In this document: positions 46,611 to 54,094 of the stretch, piece after piece
Position numbering within the stretch: the stretch's first letter is position 1
Layout of the letters: each line of letters starts with the position of its first letter
NCBI GenBank assembly: GCA_949287245.1
Contig: CASEFL010000001.1
Location: 1 to 64,000, forward strand
DNA length: 64,000 nt
Direction: 5' to 3'
Source of the DNA: an uncultured Bacillota bacterium
GTDB lineage: Bacteria > Bacillota_I > Bacilli_A > RFN20 > CAG-826
Made by a program: the position numbers and the translations under genes
The notes under the pieces: generated by a model
Databases searched by the model: none
What the model was told of the DNA's origin: nothing
What the model saw: only the letters and a program-made list of their open reading frames with translations

Positions 46611-48323
46611 ATGGAAAAACATACAAATCCTTGGTGGCGTGAAGAAGTAGGATACATCCTTTATCCAGAGTCTTTTAAGGATGGAAATAATGATGGGATT
46701 GGTGATTTACCTGGTCTAATTTCAAAACTAGATTATTTAAAAAATCTAGGAGTTGGGATGGTTTGGATTTGTCCTATCTTTTCCTCCCCAATGGAAGATA
46801 ACGGTTATGATGTCTCGGATTATTATGCAATTAATCCTCGTTTTGGGACGATGGAAGATTTAAAAACACTTCTTGAAGAGGCACATAAAAGAGGAATTAA
46901 GATTATTCTTGATTTTGTTTTAAACCATACCTCAAAAGAACATCCGTGGTTTCAAAAAGCATTAAAGGAAAAAGACTCTGAAGAAAGAAAATATTATTTA
47001 ATTCGAAAAGGAAAGTGGATTGATGGGAAGCTTTATCCTCCTTCCAATTGGGGTAGTTTTTTCACCCCTTCTTGCTGGGAACGAATTGGGGATAGTGATG
47101 AATATTATTTTCACTCCTTTGGCACTAGTATGCCTGATGTTGACTGGACAAATCCGAATTTACGAAAAAAATATGTCGAAATAGCGGATTTTTATATTTC
47201 TTTAGGAGTGGACGGTTTCCGTTTAGATGCGGTAGCCCATCTTGCAAAAGATATGTCTTTTGAAGATAGTTCATTGCCTGATGAGGATGGAGATGGTTTT
47301 GTTCTTGACCCATCAAAGTTTTCTAATCGTCCAGAACTACTTTCGTATTTAAAAGAATTCCGTGAAGAAGCCATTCGCGGAAGAAATGTATGCTTAATTG
47401 GCGAAGTTGGTGGTTCTATTCAACCAAGTGAAGGGGTTACTTTTGCCAATCGTCATCATGGACCGCTTGATCTTCTATTTAACTTTGACACAGTTTGGAA
47501 CAATGGAAATTTTGGTTCGATTGGAAAAAAGGATGAAGAAATTGTTACCAATGTGATGCAACTGAAGCATAACTTTACTCGCTGGTATGATGCCTGTCAT
47601 AAGGAATGCGATATGCCTCTTTATTGGTGTAACCATGACCATCCTCGTGTTCTTGGACAATATGGTTCGCGAGAATATCGAAAAGAATCCGCAAAAGCGC
47701 TCTGTTTAACTCTTCTTTTCTTATATGGCACACCCTTTTTCTATCAAGGGGAAGAACTTGCTATGGACAATTTAGTGGAGGGAAGCATTGCTGATTTTGC
47801 GCAGGATGTTGGAACGAAGGACTCAATCCTTGCTTATCGAAAAGCAGGATATACGGATGAGGAAATTCTTTCTTTTTTAAGAAGAAGCGCCAGGATTAAT
47901 GCACGGAGTATCTTTTCTTGGGAGAATGCTCCTTATGGAGGATTTAGTTCGGTGGCGCCTATTTTGCCCCAAGGAAAAGATTATCTTGAAGGATATGATG
48001 CTCATACTGAGGAGTTAGACCCTTATAGTGTTCTTAATTTTTATAAGATGGCAATTCAAATTCGCAAACAAAAATACTATAACGATCTCGTTTTAGATAG
48101 CCAGTTAGAATGGGTCGACTGGAACCATCAGGATGTGATTGCTTATTTACATCGTGGATATCAAACCATTATGGTTGTGACGAATATGCGGCCCTATCAA
48201 GTTTATTTCACATTTAATTTCCAAATCGCGGATATCTTACTTCATAACTATGACGGGGTATTGCTAAATAATCATGTCTTAACCCTTCGTCCCTTTGAAA
48301 GTTTTCTTTTTGTGGTGAAATGA
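46611..48323 (+). CDS. GH13 alpha-glucosidase (oligo-1,6-glucosidase/dextran glucosidase type)
   Basis: The 570-residue cytoplasmic glycosidase cleaves glucose from isomalto- or malto-oligosaccharides. It starts MEKHTNPWWREEVGYILYPE and has FVLNHTS, GVDGFRLDAVAHL (nucleophile Asp), CLIGEVGG (acid/base Glu) and WCNHDHPR. Trehalose-6-phosphate hydrolase is a close relative and cannot be excluded. The frame is open to 46584 but the Shine-Dalgarno AGAGG and TATAAT at 46587-46592 point to ATG 46611. Its stop overlaps the PucR-type gene, and an MsmX-type ATPase lies downstream. Confidence 0.9.
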   Translation: MEKHTNPWWREEVGYILYPESFKDGNNDGIGDLPGLISKLDYLKNLGVGMVWICPIFSSPMEDNGYDVSDYYAINPRFGTMEDLKTLLEEAHKRGIKIILDFVLNHTSKEHPWFQKALKEKDSEERKYYLIRKGKWIDGKLYPPSNWGSFFTPSCWERIGDSDEYYFHSFGTSMPDVDWTNPNLRKKYVEIADFYISLGVDGFRLDAVAHLAKDMSFEDSSLPDEDGDGFVLDPSKFSNRPELLSYLKEFREEAIRGRNVCLIGEVGGSIQPSEGVTFANRHHGPLDLLFNFDTVWNNGNFGSIGKKDEEIVTNVMQLKHNFTRWYDACHKECDMPLYWCNHDHPRVLGQYGSREYRKESAKALCLTLLFLYGTPFFYQGEELAMDNLVEGSIADFAQDVGTKDSILAYRKAGYTDEEILSFLRRSARINARSIFSWENAPYGGFSSVAPILPQGKDYLEGYDAHTEELDPYSVLNFYKMAIQIRKQKYYNDLVLDSQLEWVDWNHQDVIAYLHRGYQTIMVVTNMRPYQVYFTFNFQIADILLHNYDGVLLNNHVLTLRPFESFLFVVK

Positions 48324-48883
48324 TGAAAGAAATATTGCTTTGTACGAATGGATTATTCCCGGAGAAAGAGTTTCTTTCTTTCTTAAAAGCCAGCAAGATC
48401 CCGCATCAAAATTTATCGGTGAAAGGAGATCGGGCAAGTCTTCTTCTTGAAGAAAAAGATGCCATGCATTTTATTGCCGCATTCCCTGCTTTTGCCGAAG
48501 ATTTCCCCACCCCCATTGCTGGGGTTTTTGGGGAAGAAGGAACTCCTTATTTAGTGCGTTTTTTAAAAAGTGCACTTTTTGTTTTGCCAGGACAAATTTC
48601 TTCCTTAGCTGCGCTTCTTTTAAAAACTTTTTCTTTCGGTGATTTTTCTCTTCTTCCCGAACTCAATTTTATTTTTCGTGGTTTAGATCCTGAATTAATA
48701 AAAACGGGAAAAGAGTTTTGCCTCGCTTCTTTACGGGGGGATTATGCCTCCGAATCTTTATATATTCACAGAAACACCCTTTTATACCGTTTAAATCGTT
48801 TTGAAGAAGAAACACACCTTGATTTACGCAATTTTCAAGACGCTTTGCTTTTTACTCTTTTTCTTTATTACGGACATGCTTAG
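48320..48883 (+). CDS. Short PucR/CdaR-type regulator
   Basis: Of 187 residues, only the last 45 are recognisable: SLYIHRNTLLYRLNRFEEET matches the C-terminal HTH of PucR/CdaR sugar-diacid and purine regulators. The N-terminal part (about 140 residues) is not recognised and is shorter than the usual sensor. The start overlaps the glucosidase stop by four bases, so it probably senses sugar status and acts on this operon or the ATPase gene behind it. Confidence 0.75.
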   Translation: MMKEILLCTNGLFPEKEFLSFLKASKIPHQNLSVKGDRASLLLEEKDAMHFIAAFPAFAEDFPTPIAGVFGEEGTPYLVRFLKSALFVLPGQISSLAALLLKTFSFGDFSLLPELNFIFRGLDPELIKTGKEFCLASLRGDYASESLYIHRNTLLYRLNRFEEETHLDLRNFQDALLFTLFLYYGHA

Positions 48884-48889
48884 TATGAA

Positions 48890-48906
48890 TTGTGCACAAT
48901 GCACAA
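48890..48906. promoter_or_regulatory. Inverted-repeat operator upstream of the MsmX-like gene
   Basis: TTGTGCA-CAA-TGCACAA is a perfect seven-base inverted repeat with a three-base spacer, ending 20 bases before the -10. Its position over the -35 region suggests a repressor or activator site; the adjacent PucR-type protein is one candidate. Confidence 0.6.
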
Positions 48907-48919
48907 GACAGCGCTTACA
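48906..48919. promoter_or_regulatory. cre-like site (possible CcpA operator)
   Basis: AGACAGCGCTTACA agrees with the catabolite-responsive consensus TGWAARCGNTTNCA at 12 of 14 positions. It joins the operator above and lies just before the -10. ccpA is not in the window. Confidence 0.5.
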
Positions 48920-48923
48920 TTCC

Positions 48924-48932
48924 TGCTATAAT
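48924..48932 (+). promoter_or_regulatory. Extended -10 promoter of the MsmX-like gene
   Basis: TGCTATAAT is a perfect extended -10; there is no good -35, which fits control by factors binding at 48890-48919. Confidence 0.7.
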
Positions 48933-48955
48933 CCTCTCAGAAAAAGGAGGGAGTT

Positions 48956-50308
48956 ATGCCCTTAATTAAGAAAAAGAAAGTTGCAGAGGAAGAAATTCAA
49001 CCTGCAAAAGAAGAAACCCCAACTCCAGTAAAAGAAGAAAGCAAGCCTGTTCATGATAGCAACATGGCTTATGTTTCTCTTCGTCATGTTGACAAGATTT
49101 ACGACAATGGTGTTCAAGCTGTTTTTGATTTCTGTTTAGATATTCAAAAGCATGAATTTATCGTTTTTGTCGGTCCTTCTGGATGCGGTAAATCCACAAC
49201 TCTTCGTATGATCGCTGGTCTTGAAGATATCACCAATGGTGAACTTTATATTGATGGTAACTATTCCAATGATGTTACACCAAAAGATAGAGATATCGCC
49301 ATGGTCTTCCAAAGCTATGCGCTTTATCCTCACATGACGGTTTATGACAATATGGCTTTCGGATTGAAGATTCGTCATCTTCCTAAAGCGGAAATTGATA
49401 CTCGTGTCCATCGTGCGGCGAAGATTTTACAAATTGAAGAGTATTTAGACCGTAAACCAAAGGCTCTTTCTGGTGGTCAAAGACAGCGTGTTGCTTTAGG
49501 AAGAGCGATTGTTCGTAACGCTAAACTCTTCTTAATGGACGAACCTCTTTCTAACCTTGACGCGAAACTTCGTGTTCAAATGCGTTCAGAAATTATTAAA
49601 TTACATGAGGCTTTAGGGGCAACGACAATTTATGTTACCCATGACCAAACCGAAGCTATGACCATGGCAACAAGAATTGTTGTTATGAAACTTGGTTACA
49701 TCCAACAAATTGGTTCTCCTATTGAAATTTATAACAATCCAGCTAACATTTTCGTTGCTACCTTCATTGGTTCACCAGCAATGAACATGATTAAAGCTAC
49801 ATGGGAAAAAGACAAAGTTGTTCTCCATGATGGCGAACGGAACTTTGAAGTAAAGACAACGGAAGAAGTAAGAAAATCTCACGATAACTTCTATAAAGCT
49901 GAAATTGAGGCGGATCAAGCAAAGGTTTCTGAACTTGCAGAAGAAAATCGGATTAAGCACGATCCGAAAATTGATGAACAAATTGCTGCCATTGAAGAAC
50001 GAATTAGCAAGCATCAAGCTGCTTTAGAAGGAAAGCATGACATTATCTTTGGCATTCGTCCAGAAGACATTCATGAATATTCAAAAGAAAGAGAAGAACG
50101 TTATGGTATAAAGCCTTATTCGATTAAGGTTGAAGTTGCTGAGCTTCTTGGACACGAATATTACATCCACACCACCTTTGGGGCGGGCGATTTGGTTGCA
50201 AAAATTCCTCTTGTTAAAGAAATTAAGATTGGTGATGATTTAGACATTCTCTTCAATGTCAAAAAGGCTCACGTTTTCGATCCCATTACCGAAAAGAGAG
50301 TGTATTAA
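48956..50308 (+). CDS. Sugar ABC importer ATPase, MsmX/UgpC family, with N-terminal tail and C-terminal insert
   Basis: MsmX-type ATPases energise several carbohydrate importers at once. The 450-residue protein has Walker [10 protein letters not shown] at 73-81, signature LSGGQRQR and Walker [13 protein letters not shown], then the regulatory OB domain. Family members have about 365 residues; the excess is a charged Lys/Glu/Pro tail (residues 1-36) and an insert of about 65 residues (292-358) predicted to be coiled-coil. ATG 48956 has a strong AGGAGGG, while the internal ATG 49064 has none, so the tail is real. No permease genes are adjacent. Confidence 0.93.
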   Translation: MPLIKKKKVAEEEIQPAKEETPTPVKEESKPVHDSNMAYVSLRHVDKIYDNGVQAVFDFCLDIQKHEFIVFVGPSGCGKSTTLRMIAGLEDITNGELYIDGNYSNDVTPKDRDIAMVFQSYALYPHMTVYDNMAFGLKIRHLPKAEIDTRVHRAAKILQIEEYLDRKPKALSGGQRQRVALGRAIVRNAKLFLMDEPLSNLDAKLRVQMRSEIIKLHEALGATTIYVTHDQTEAMTMATRIVVMKLGYIQQIGSPIEIYNNPANIFVATFIGSPAMNMIKATWEKDKVVLHDGERNFEVKTTEEVRKSHDNFYKAEIEADQAKVSELAEENRIKHDPKIDEQIAAIEERISKHQAALEGKHDIIFGIRPEDIHEYSKEREERYGIKPYSIKVEVAELLGHEYYIHTTFGAGDLVAKIPLVKEIKIGDDLDILFNVKKAHVFDPITEKRVY

Positions 50309-50323
50309 TCGATTATCCTTTCT

Positions 50324-50351
50324 AAAGGCTAGGGTTTTCCTAGCCTTTTTT
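50324..50351 (+). terminator. Rho-independent terminator of the MsmX-like gene
   Basis: Ten-base stem AAAGGCTAGG/CCTAGCCTTT (50324-50333 with 50339-50348), then T run. Confidence 0.9.
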
Positions 50352-50369
50352 CTTTTGTAAAATAGAGGC

Positions 50370-50546
50370 ATGAAAAAATCGCTTATTTATTTTCATTCCT
50401 CTTGGGCATTTCTGCTTTTATCGACAACTTTATATCTTTTTTCTCATGGTGTATGGGGTGAAATTTCCGCATCTATTTGTGTATTTCTTTCTTTGCTCTT
50501 CTTTTGTTTGGCGCTTCATTTTCCTAAAGAAAAAGACCTGCATTAG
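50370..50546 (+). CDS. Putative 58-residue membrane protein
   Basis: A short frame starting MKKSLIYFHSSWAF encodes two hydrophobic segments (about residues 4-27 and 31-52) and a charged tail KEKDLH. TAAAAT (50358-50363) ends six bases before the ATG, the leaderless pattern of other genes here, and a terminator-like hairpin follows its stop. It overlaps the stop of the convergent DUF523 gene by four bases. No family recognised; a chance frame cannot be excluded. Confidence 0.5.
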   Translation: MKKSLIYFHSSWAFLLLSTTLYLFSHGVWGEISASICVFLSLLFFCLALHFPKEKDLH

Positions 50547-50560
50547 GCAGATCTTTTTTT
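50535..50560 (+). terminator. Probable terminator overlapping the DUF523 gene end
   Basis: Stem 50535-50541 with 50547-50553 (one A-C mismatch), loop ATTAG, then seven T on the plus strand. It lies over the stop of the small membrane gene and inside the last codons of the minus-strand gene. Confidence 0.6.
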
Positions 50561-51337
50561 TGATGAATAGGAGGAGCGGCCTTTTTTGAATCGTCCGCGC
50601 CCAAAAGACTTTTTCTTCCGATTATTCCTATCAAAGTATGGCTTTCTAGATTCGCTTTTCTTATGAGAAGAAAAAGAAGAATCTTTTTTATTGGAGGAAG
50701 AATGAGAATCTTTCTTTCGTAAAAAGGAGGAAGGATGTCCACTTTGCTCTCTTCTTGACGTTTTTTCTCTTTTTCCAGAGGAAGGAAGAGAATCTTTTTT
50801 TCTTTTCTTTCCTTCGCGTGCTAACAGAATTTGCTTCGCACGTTCACTTTTTATTACGCCATAACGCTCTTCTTCCCGTTCAGGAAGAGTAAGATCACGG
50901 TCTTCGACAAGAAAATTTAGCTCATCAATATCCGCGTAAACTTTTATCCCTGCTTGAATAAGGGCCCGCGCGGTAACGCCAAGGCCAGCAATTTTATTTC
51001 CAGAAAATTTCCCATCATGGATAGTTCTAGAACCGCAGGCGGGAGACCCGTCTTTTAAAATTGCTATAGAAATATTAAGTAATTTACAAAGACGAACAGC
51101 ACCTTCCGCGGCCATTTGGTATTTCTTTGTTAGATTCTCACCATTTTTGTTAATCACTTGCCCATTTTTAATTTCAGCAGGAACTCTAGGGATAGGAAGA
51201 CCACACTCTACCTCAGGGCAATATGGAACGAGCTCATATTTTTCGCGGAGCTTACTTAAGAGGGGAAAAGGAGAACTTTTCGCGTCATATCGACAATTTT
51301 CTCCCAGCAAACATGCACTTATCAGTATTTTTTCCAT
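50543..51337 (-). CDS. DUF523 protein with a long basic Ser/Lys/Arg-rich tail
   Basis: Residues 1 to about 145 are a DUF523 domain: ISACLLGENCRYDAKSS, CPEVECGLPIPR and LKDGSPACGSRTIHDGKFSG, with paired conserved cysteines; its function is not established. From about residue 172 to 264 the sequence becomes a disordered, strongly basic tail rich in S, K and R with FGRGRFKKGRSSYSS, resembling RNA-binding tails of helicases. TAAAAT (51345-51350, minus) ends seven bases before the ATG and there is no Shine-Dalgarno. Confidence 0.85.
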   Translation of the reverse strand: MEKILISACLLGENCRYDAKSSPFPLLSKLREKYELVPYCPEVECGLPIPRVPAEIKNGQVINKNGENLTKKYQMAAEGAVRLCKLLNISIAILKDGSPACGSRTIHDGKFSGNKIAGLGVTARALIQAGIKVYADIDELNFLVEDRDLTLPEREEERYGVIKSERAKQILLAREGKKRKKDSLPSSGKREKTSRREQSGHPSSFLRKKDSHSSSNKKDSSFSSHKKSESRKPYFDRNNRKKKSFGRGRFKKGRSSYSSKKRSA

Positions 51338-51425
51338 CTTTTTTATTTTATGGCAAATTGAGGTATTTCTCCAATAAAAGCAAGATTTTTTCTCGTTTTC
51401 TTTTATAATTTTATGGGAGAAGTGA

Positions 51426-52073
51426 ATGAAGGTAACCTACGAAAATGTTATGATTCATGGCGAAAATTTCCCCGTTCGAATTGAAAGACGAAAAAATTTG
51501 CGACGTTTAACGCTTCGTTACGACTGGGAACATTCTTCTTTTCTTTACCGTGTTCCTTATCAACTATCCAGTAACGAAGCAAAAGAACGTTTTCATTCCT
51601 TATTAGAGAAATATTTATCTTCTTTAGGAAATGAAAAAAATCTACGCCCCTATCACGGAGATCGAGTTTATCTTTTTGGGGAAGAAGTTTTAATTACTGG
51701 TTGGTCCTTAATGAGCGATAAAGCACGTTTTCTCTTTTTAAAGGAAAAGCTTCATCATTATTTAGAGGAAAAACTTCCTTATTGGGAACAGGAATTCCAA
51801 AGTAAAAACCATCCCTTTGAAATTAATTATTATCCGTCTTATTACGGACAAAATCGCGGAAAGGGGAATCTTTTACGTTTTTCTATTATGCTTGTCCATT
51901 ATCACCCAAGAATTATTGATTCGGTGATTGCCCATGAAATAACCCATGACTTCATTTCCAATCATAGTAAAGATTTTTATTCCCTTCTTCTTACTCATTT
52001 CCCTGATTATTCCTTACGTGATCACGAGTTACGTACCAATCAATATAAAGGAGAAAATTATGGAACGAATTGA
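51426..52073 (+). CDS. YgjP-type zinc metallopeptidase
   Basis: The 215-residue protein has the zinc motif HEITH at residues 170-174 with a further His in DYSLRDHELR, and an N-terminal strand region typical of the YgjP/WLM-like family (DUF45). Its biological role is not well known; SprT-like DNA-protein crosslink repair is one suggestion for relatives. GGGAGAAG precedes ATG 51426. It overlaps the next gene by 14 bases. Confidence 0.85.
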   Translation: MKVTYENVMIHGENFPVRIERRKNLRRLTLRYDWEHSSFLYRVPYQLSSNEAKERFHSLLEKYLSSLGNEKNLRPYHGDRVYLFGEEVLITGWSLMSDKARFLFLKEKLHHYLEEKLPYWEQEFQSKNHPFEINYYPSYYGQNRGKGNLLRFSIMLVHYHPRIIDSVIAHEITHDFISNHSKDFYSLLLTHFPDYSLRDHELRTNQYKGENYGTN

Positions 52074-52785
52074 TAGCCCGCAAAATTCTTTTTTAAAACA
52101 AGTTAAAAAAGAGGCAAACGGCAAAGGGGATACTTTTCTTGTCGAGGGTTTTCATCTTGTAGAAGAAGCCATTCGTTATCGGGCTGTTGATCTTATTTTT
52201 TCACAAAAACCGTATTCATCTCCTTACAAAAATATTTTGCTTTCCGAAAAAGCCTTTCTTTCTCTTTCGAATCAAAAAACTCCCGAAGGCGTGATTGCCA
52301 TGTGCCATAAAAGAAAAGATAACAAGATTGAAGGAGAAAGAATTTTATATTTAGATGGGGTACAAGATCCAGGAAATGTAGGAACGTTAATGAGAACGGC
52401 GTTAGCTTTTTTATTTGCTACCGTAATTATTCCTTCTGGTACTGCTAGACCCTACTCTCCAAAGGTTATTCAAGCTTCTCAAGGAGCAATTTTTGCTTTG
52501 AACGTAATTGAGACACAAAATGATAGGGAAGAGGACTTCTCTCTTTTAGAGAGAAGAAACTACCAAATATTTACTACATCTTTACAAGGAAACGACTATA
52601 AGGACTATTCAACGTTTAAAAATATTGATTCTTTATGTTTGGTGTTAGGAAATGAAGGCGAAGGAGTAAGCAAAGAAGCGATAAAGCATGCAAAATATTT
52701 AGCTAAACTTCCTATTTCGCATATTGATTCTTTAAATGTAGGGGTTGCTGGGGGTATTTTTATGTATCTTCTTAAGCGTCATTAA
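52060..52785 (+). CDS. SpoU/TrmH-family RNA 2'-O-methyltransferase
   Basis: The 241-residue protein has an N-terminal substrate-binding part (DSPQNSFLKQVKKE) and the SPOUT knot motifs: DGVQDPGNVGTLMRTALAF, LVLGNEGEGVSKE and SLNVGVAGGIFMYLL. It is probably an rRNA methylase; a homologue precedes pheST in Bacillus. The open frame reaches back to 51946 inside the protease gene, but AAAGGAG before ATG 52060 and the conserved N-terminus settle the start. Confidence 0.9.
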   Translation: MERIDSPQNSFLKQVKKEANGKGDTFLVEGFHLVEEAIRYRAVDLIFSQKPYSSPYKNILLSEKAFLSLSNQKTPEGVIAMCHKRKDNKIEGERILYLDGVQDPGNVGTLMRTALAFLFATVIIPSGTARPYSPKVIQASQGAIFALNVIETQNDREEDFSLLERRNYQIFTTSLQGNDYKDYSTFKNIDSLCLVLGNEGEGVSKEAIKHAKYLAKLPISHIDSLNVGVAGGIFMYLLKRH

Positions 52786-52829
52786 CTTCCCTTTCTTTAA
52801 AAGTCGTCGCATAATTCTCTCGTCTTATG

Positions 52830-53030
52830 AGTAAGGAGTAGTAACTAAGAGGAATTTCCTTCGTGGGAGAAGCGAAAAGAGTGACCGCTTCAGGATATGC
52901 TTAGTGAATTCACCTTTGAGGACGCAAGGAAACTTGCCCCATCCTAGGGTTAAAGGAAAAAAGCAGCGAACAATATTGCTCGAATCGGGATGGCACCGCG
53001 GAGATTCTCCGTTCCCGGCCGTCCCTTTTC
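52830..53030 (+). promoter_or_regulatory. T-box riboswitch of pheST
   Basis: The leader carries the T-box motif GGGATGGCACCGCG (52987-53000). The segment 52987-52994 can also pair with 53018-53025 to form a terminator followed by TTTT, giving the usual choice between antiterminator and terminator. TTC codons in the 5' stem are candidate Phe specifiers. The start point was not fixed. Confidence 0.88.
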
Positions 53031-53047
53031 TATTGATTGGAGGTAGT

Positions 53048-54094
53048 ATGGAATCTTTGATTGCAAAAGCAAAAAGTATTCAAGAAGAAGCATTAACAGC
53101 TATCGAAGAAAGTAAGGATTTATCCGCTCTTCTTGAAGTACGGAATAAGTATCTTTCAAAAAAGGGTCTTGTTTCATCTTTGATGAGCGAATTAAAAACA
53201 GTGGATGCTAGTGCGCGTGGAGAAGTTGGCGCGACGCTTAATATGACACGCTCAACTGTTTTAAAAGCATTTGAGGCAAAAGAAACTTTGCTCCACGAGG
53301 AAGAGATTGAAAGAAAGCTTGAAAGTGAACGTGTTGATATTACTTTACCAGGGCGCTCGTTATCTGTGGGCTCGATTAATCCCTTCTATTTAATTCGCGA
53401 TGAAATTTGTGACATTTTTGCCTCCTTAGGTTTCCATATTGTGGAGGGTGATGACATTGAAAGTGAGCGTTATAACTTTGAACTTTTAAATATGCCTCAT
53501 GATCATCCTGCTCGTGACATGCAAGATACTTTTTATTTGACTAATGGTCTTTTATTACGAACGCAGACTTCTGCTGCGCAAGCTCATACCTTAGAAGAAG
53601 ATTTATCGAAAGGTCCATTACGCATTGTTTCTCCTGGAAAATGTTATCGAAGAGACGATGATGATATGACGCATAGTCATCAATTCGGACAAGTGGAAGG
53701 CTTGGTCGTGGGAAAAGGAGTTTCCATGGCAGATTTAAAGGGAACTCTTGCTTTATTTGTGCGAAAAATGTTTGGAGAAAAAAGAAAAATTCGTTTACGT
53801 AGTTCTTATTTCCCTTTTACCGAACCTTCTGTTGAGGTCGATGTTAGTTGCGCAAAATGTGGGGGGAAAGGCTGTTCGATGTGCAAAGGAACAGGTTGGA
53901 TAGAAATTTTAGGCGCTGGTGAGGTCCATCCTAATGTTTTAAAGATGGGCGGATATAACCCAAAAGAAGTTTCTGGTTTTGCTTTTGGGGTAGGTATTGA
54001 GCGTGTAGCTATGCTTCGTTACGGAATTGATGACATTCGGCGTTTTTATCAAAATGACGCGCGCTTCTTAGCAGGATTTCACAAGGAGGATTAA
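53048..54094 (+). CDS. pheS: Phenylalanyl-tRNA synthetase alpha subunit
   Basis: The 348-residue catalytic subunit of the class II alpha2-beta2 enzyme has an N-terminal coiled coil, then motif 2 KCYRRDDDDMTHSHQFGQVEGLVV and motif 3 FAFGVGIERVAMLRYGI. A four-cysteine segment CAKCGGKGCSMC near residue 277 is of the kind seen in other Bacilli. The open frame extends back through the T-box, but GGAGG before ATG 53048 is decisive. pheT starts at its stop (TAATG). Confidence 0.97.
   Translation: MESLIAKAKSIQEEALTAIEESKDLSALLEVRNKYLSKKGLVSSLMSELKTVDASARGEVGATLNMTRSTVLKAFEAKETLLHEEEIERKLESERVDITLPGRSLSVGSINPFYLIRDEICDIFASLGFHIVEGDDIESERYNFELLNMPHDHPARDMQDTFYLTNGLLLRTQTSAAQAHTLEEDLSKGPLRIVSPGKCYRRDDDDMTHSHQFGQVEGLVVGKGVSMADLKGTLALFVRKMFGEKRKIRLRSSYFPFTEPSVEVDVSCAKCGGKGCSMCKGTGWIEILGAGEVHPNVLKMGGYNPKEVSGFAFGVGIERVAMLRYGIDDIRRFYQNDARFLAGFHKED

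Noticed and set aside
51946-52059. Hydrophobic N-terminal extension of the SpoU methyltransferase, resembling a signal peptide
   Set aside because: It is a shifted frame of the protease gene end; the correct start has AAAGGAG.
52904-53047. N-terminal extension of pheS
   Set aside because: It translates the T-box RNA; PheS homology begins at the ATG after GGAGG.
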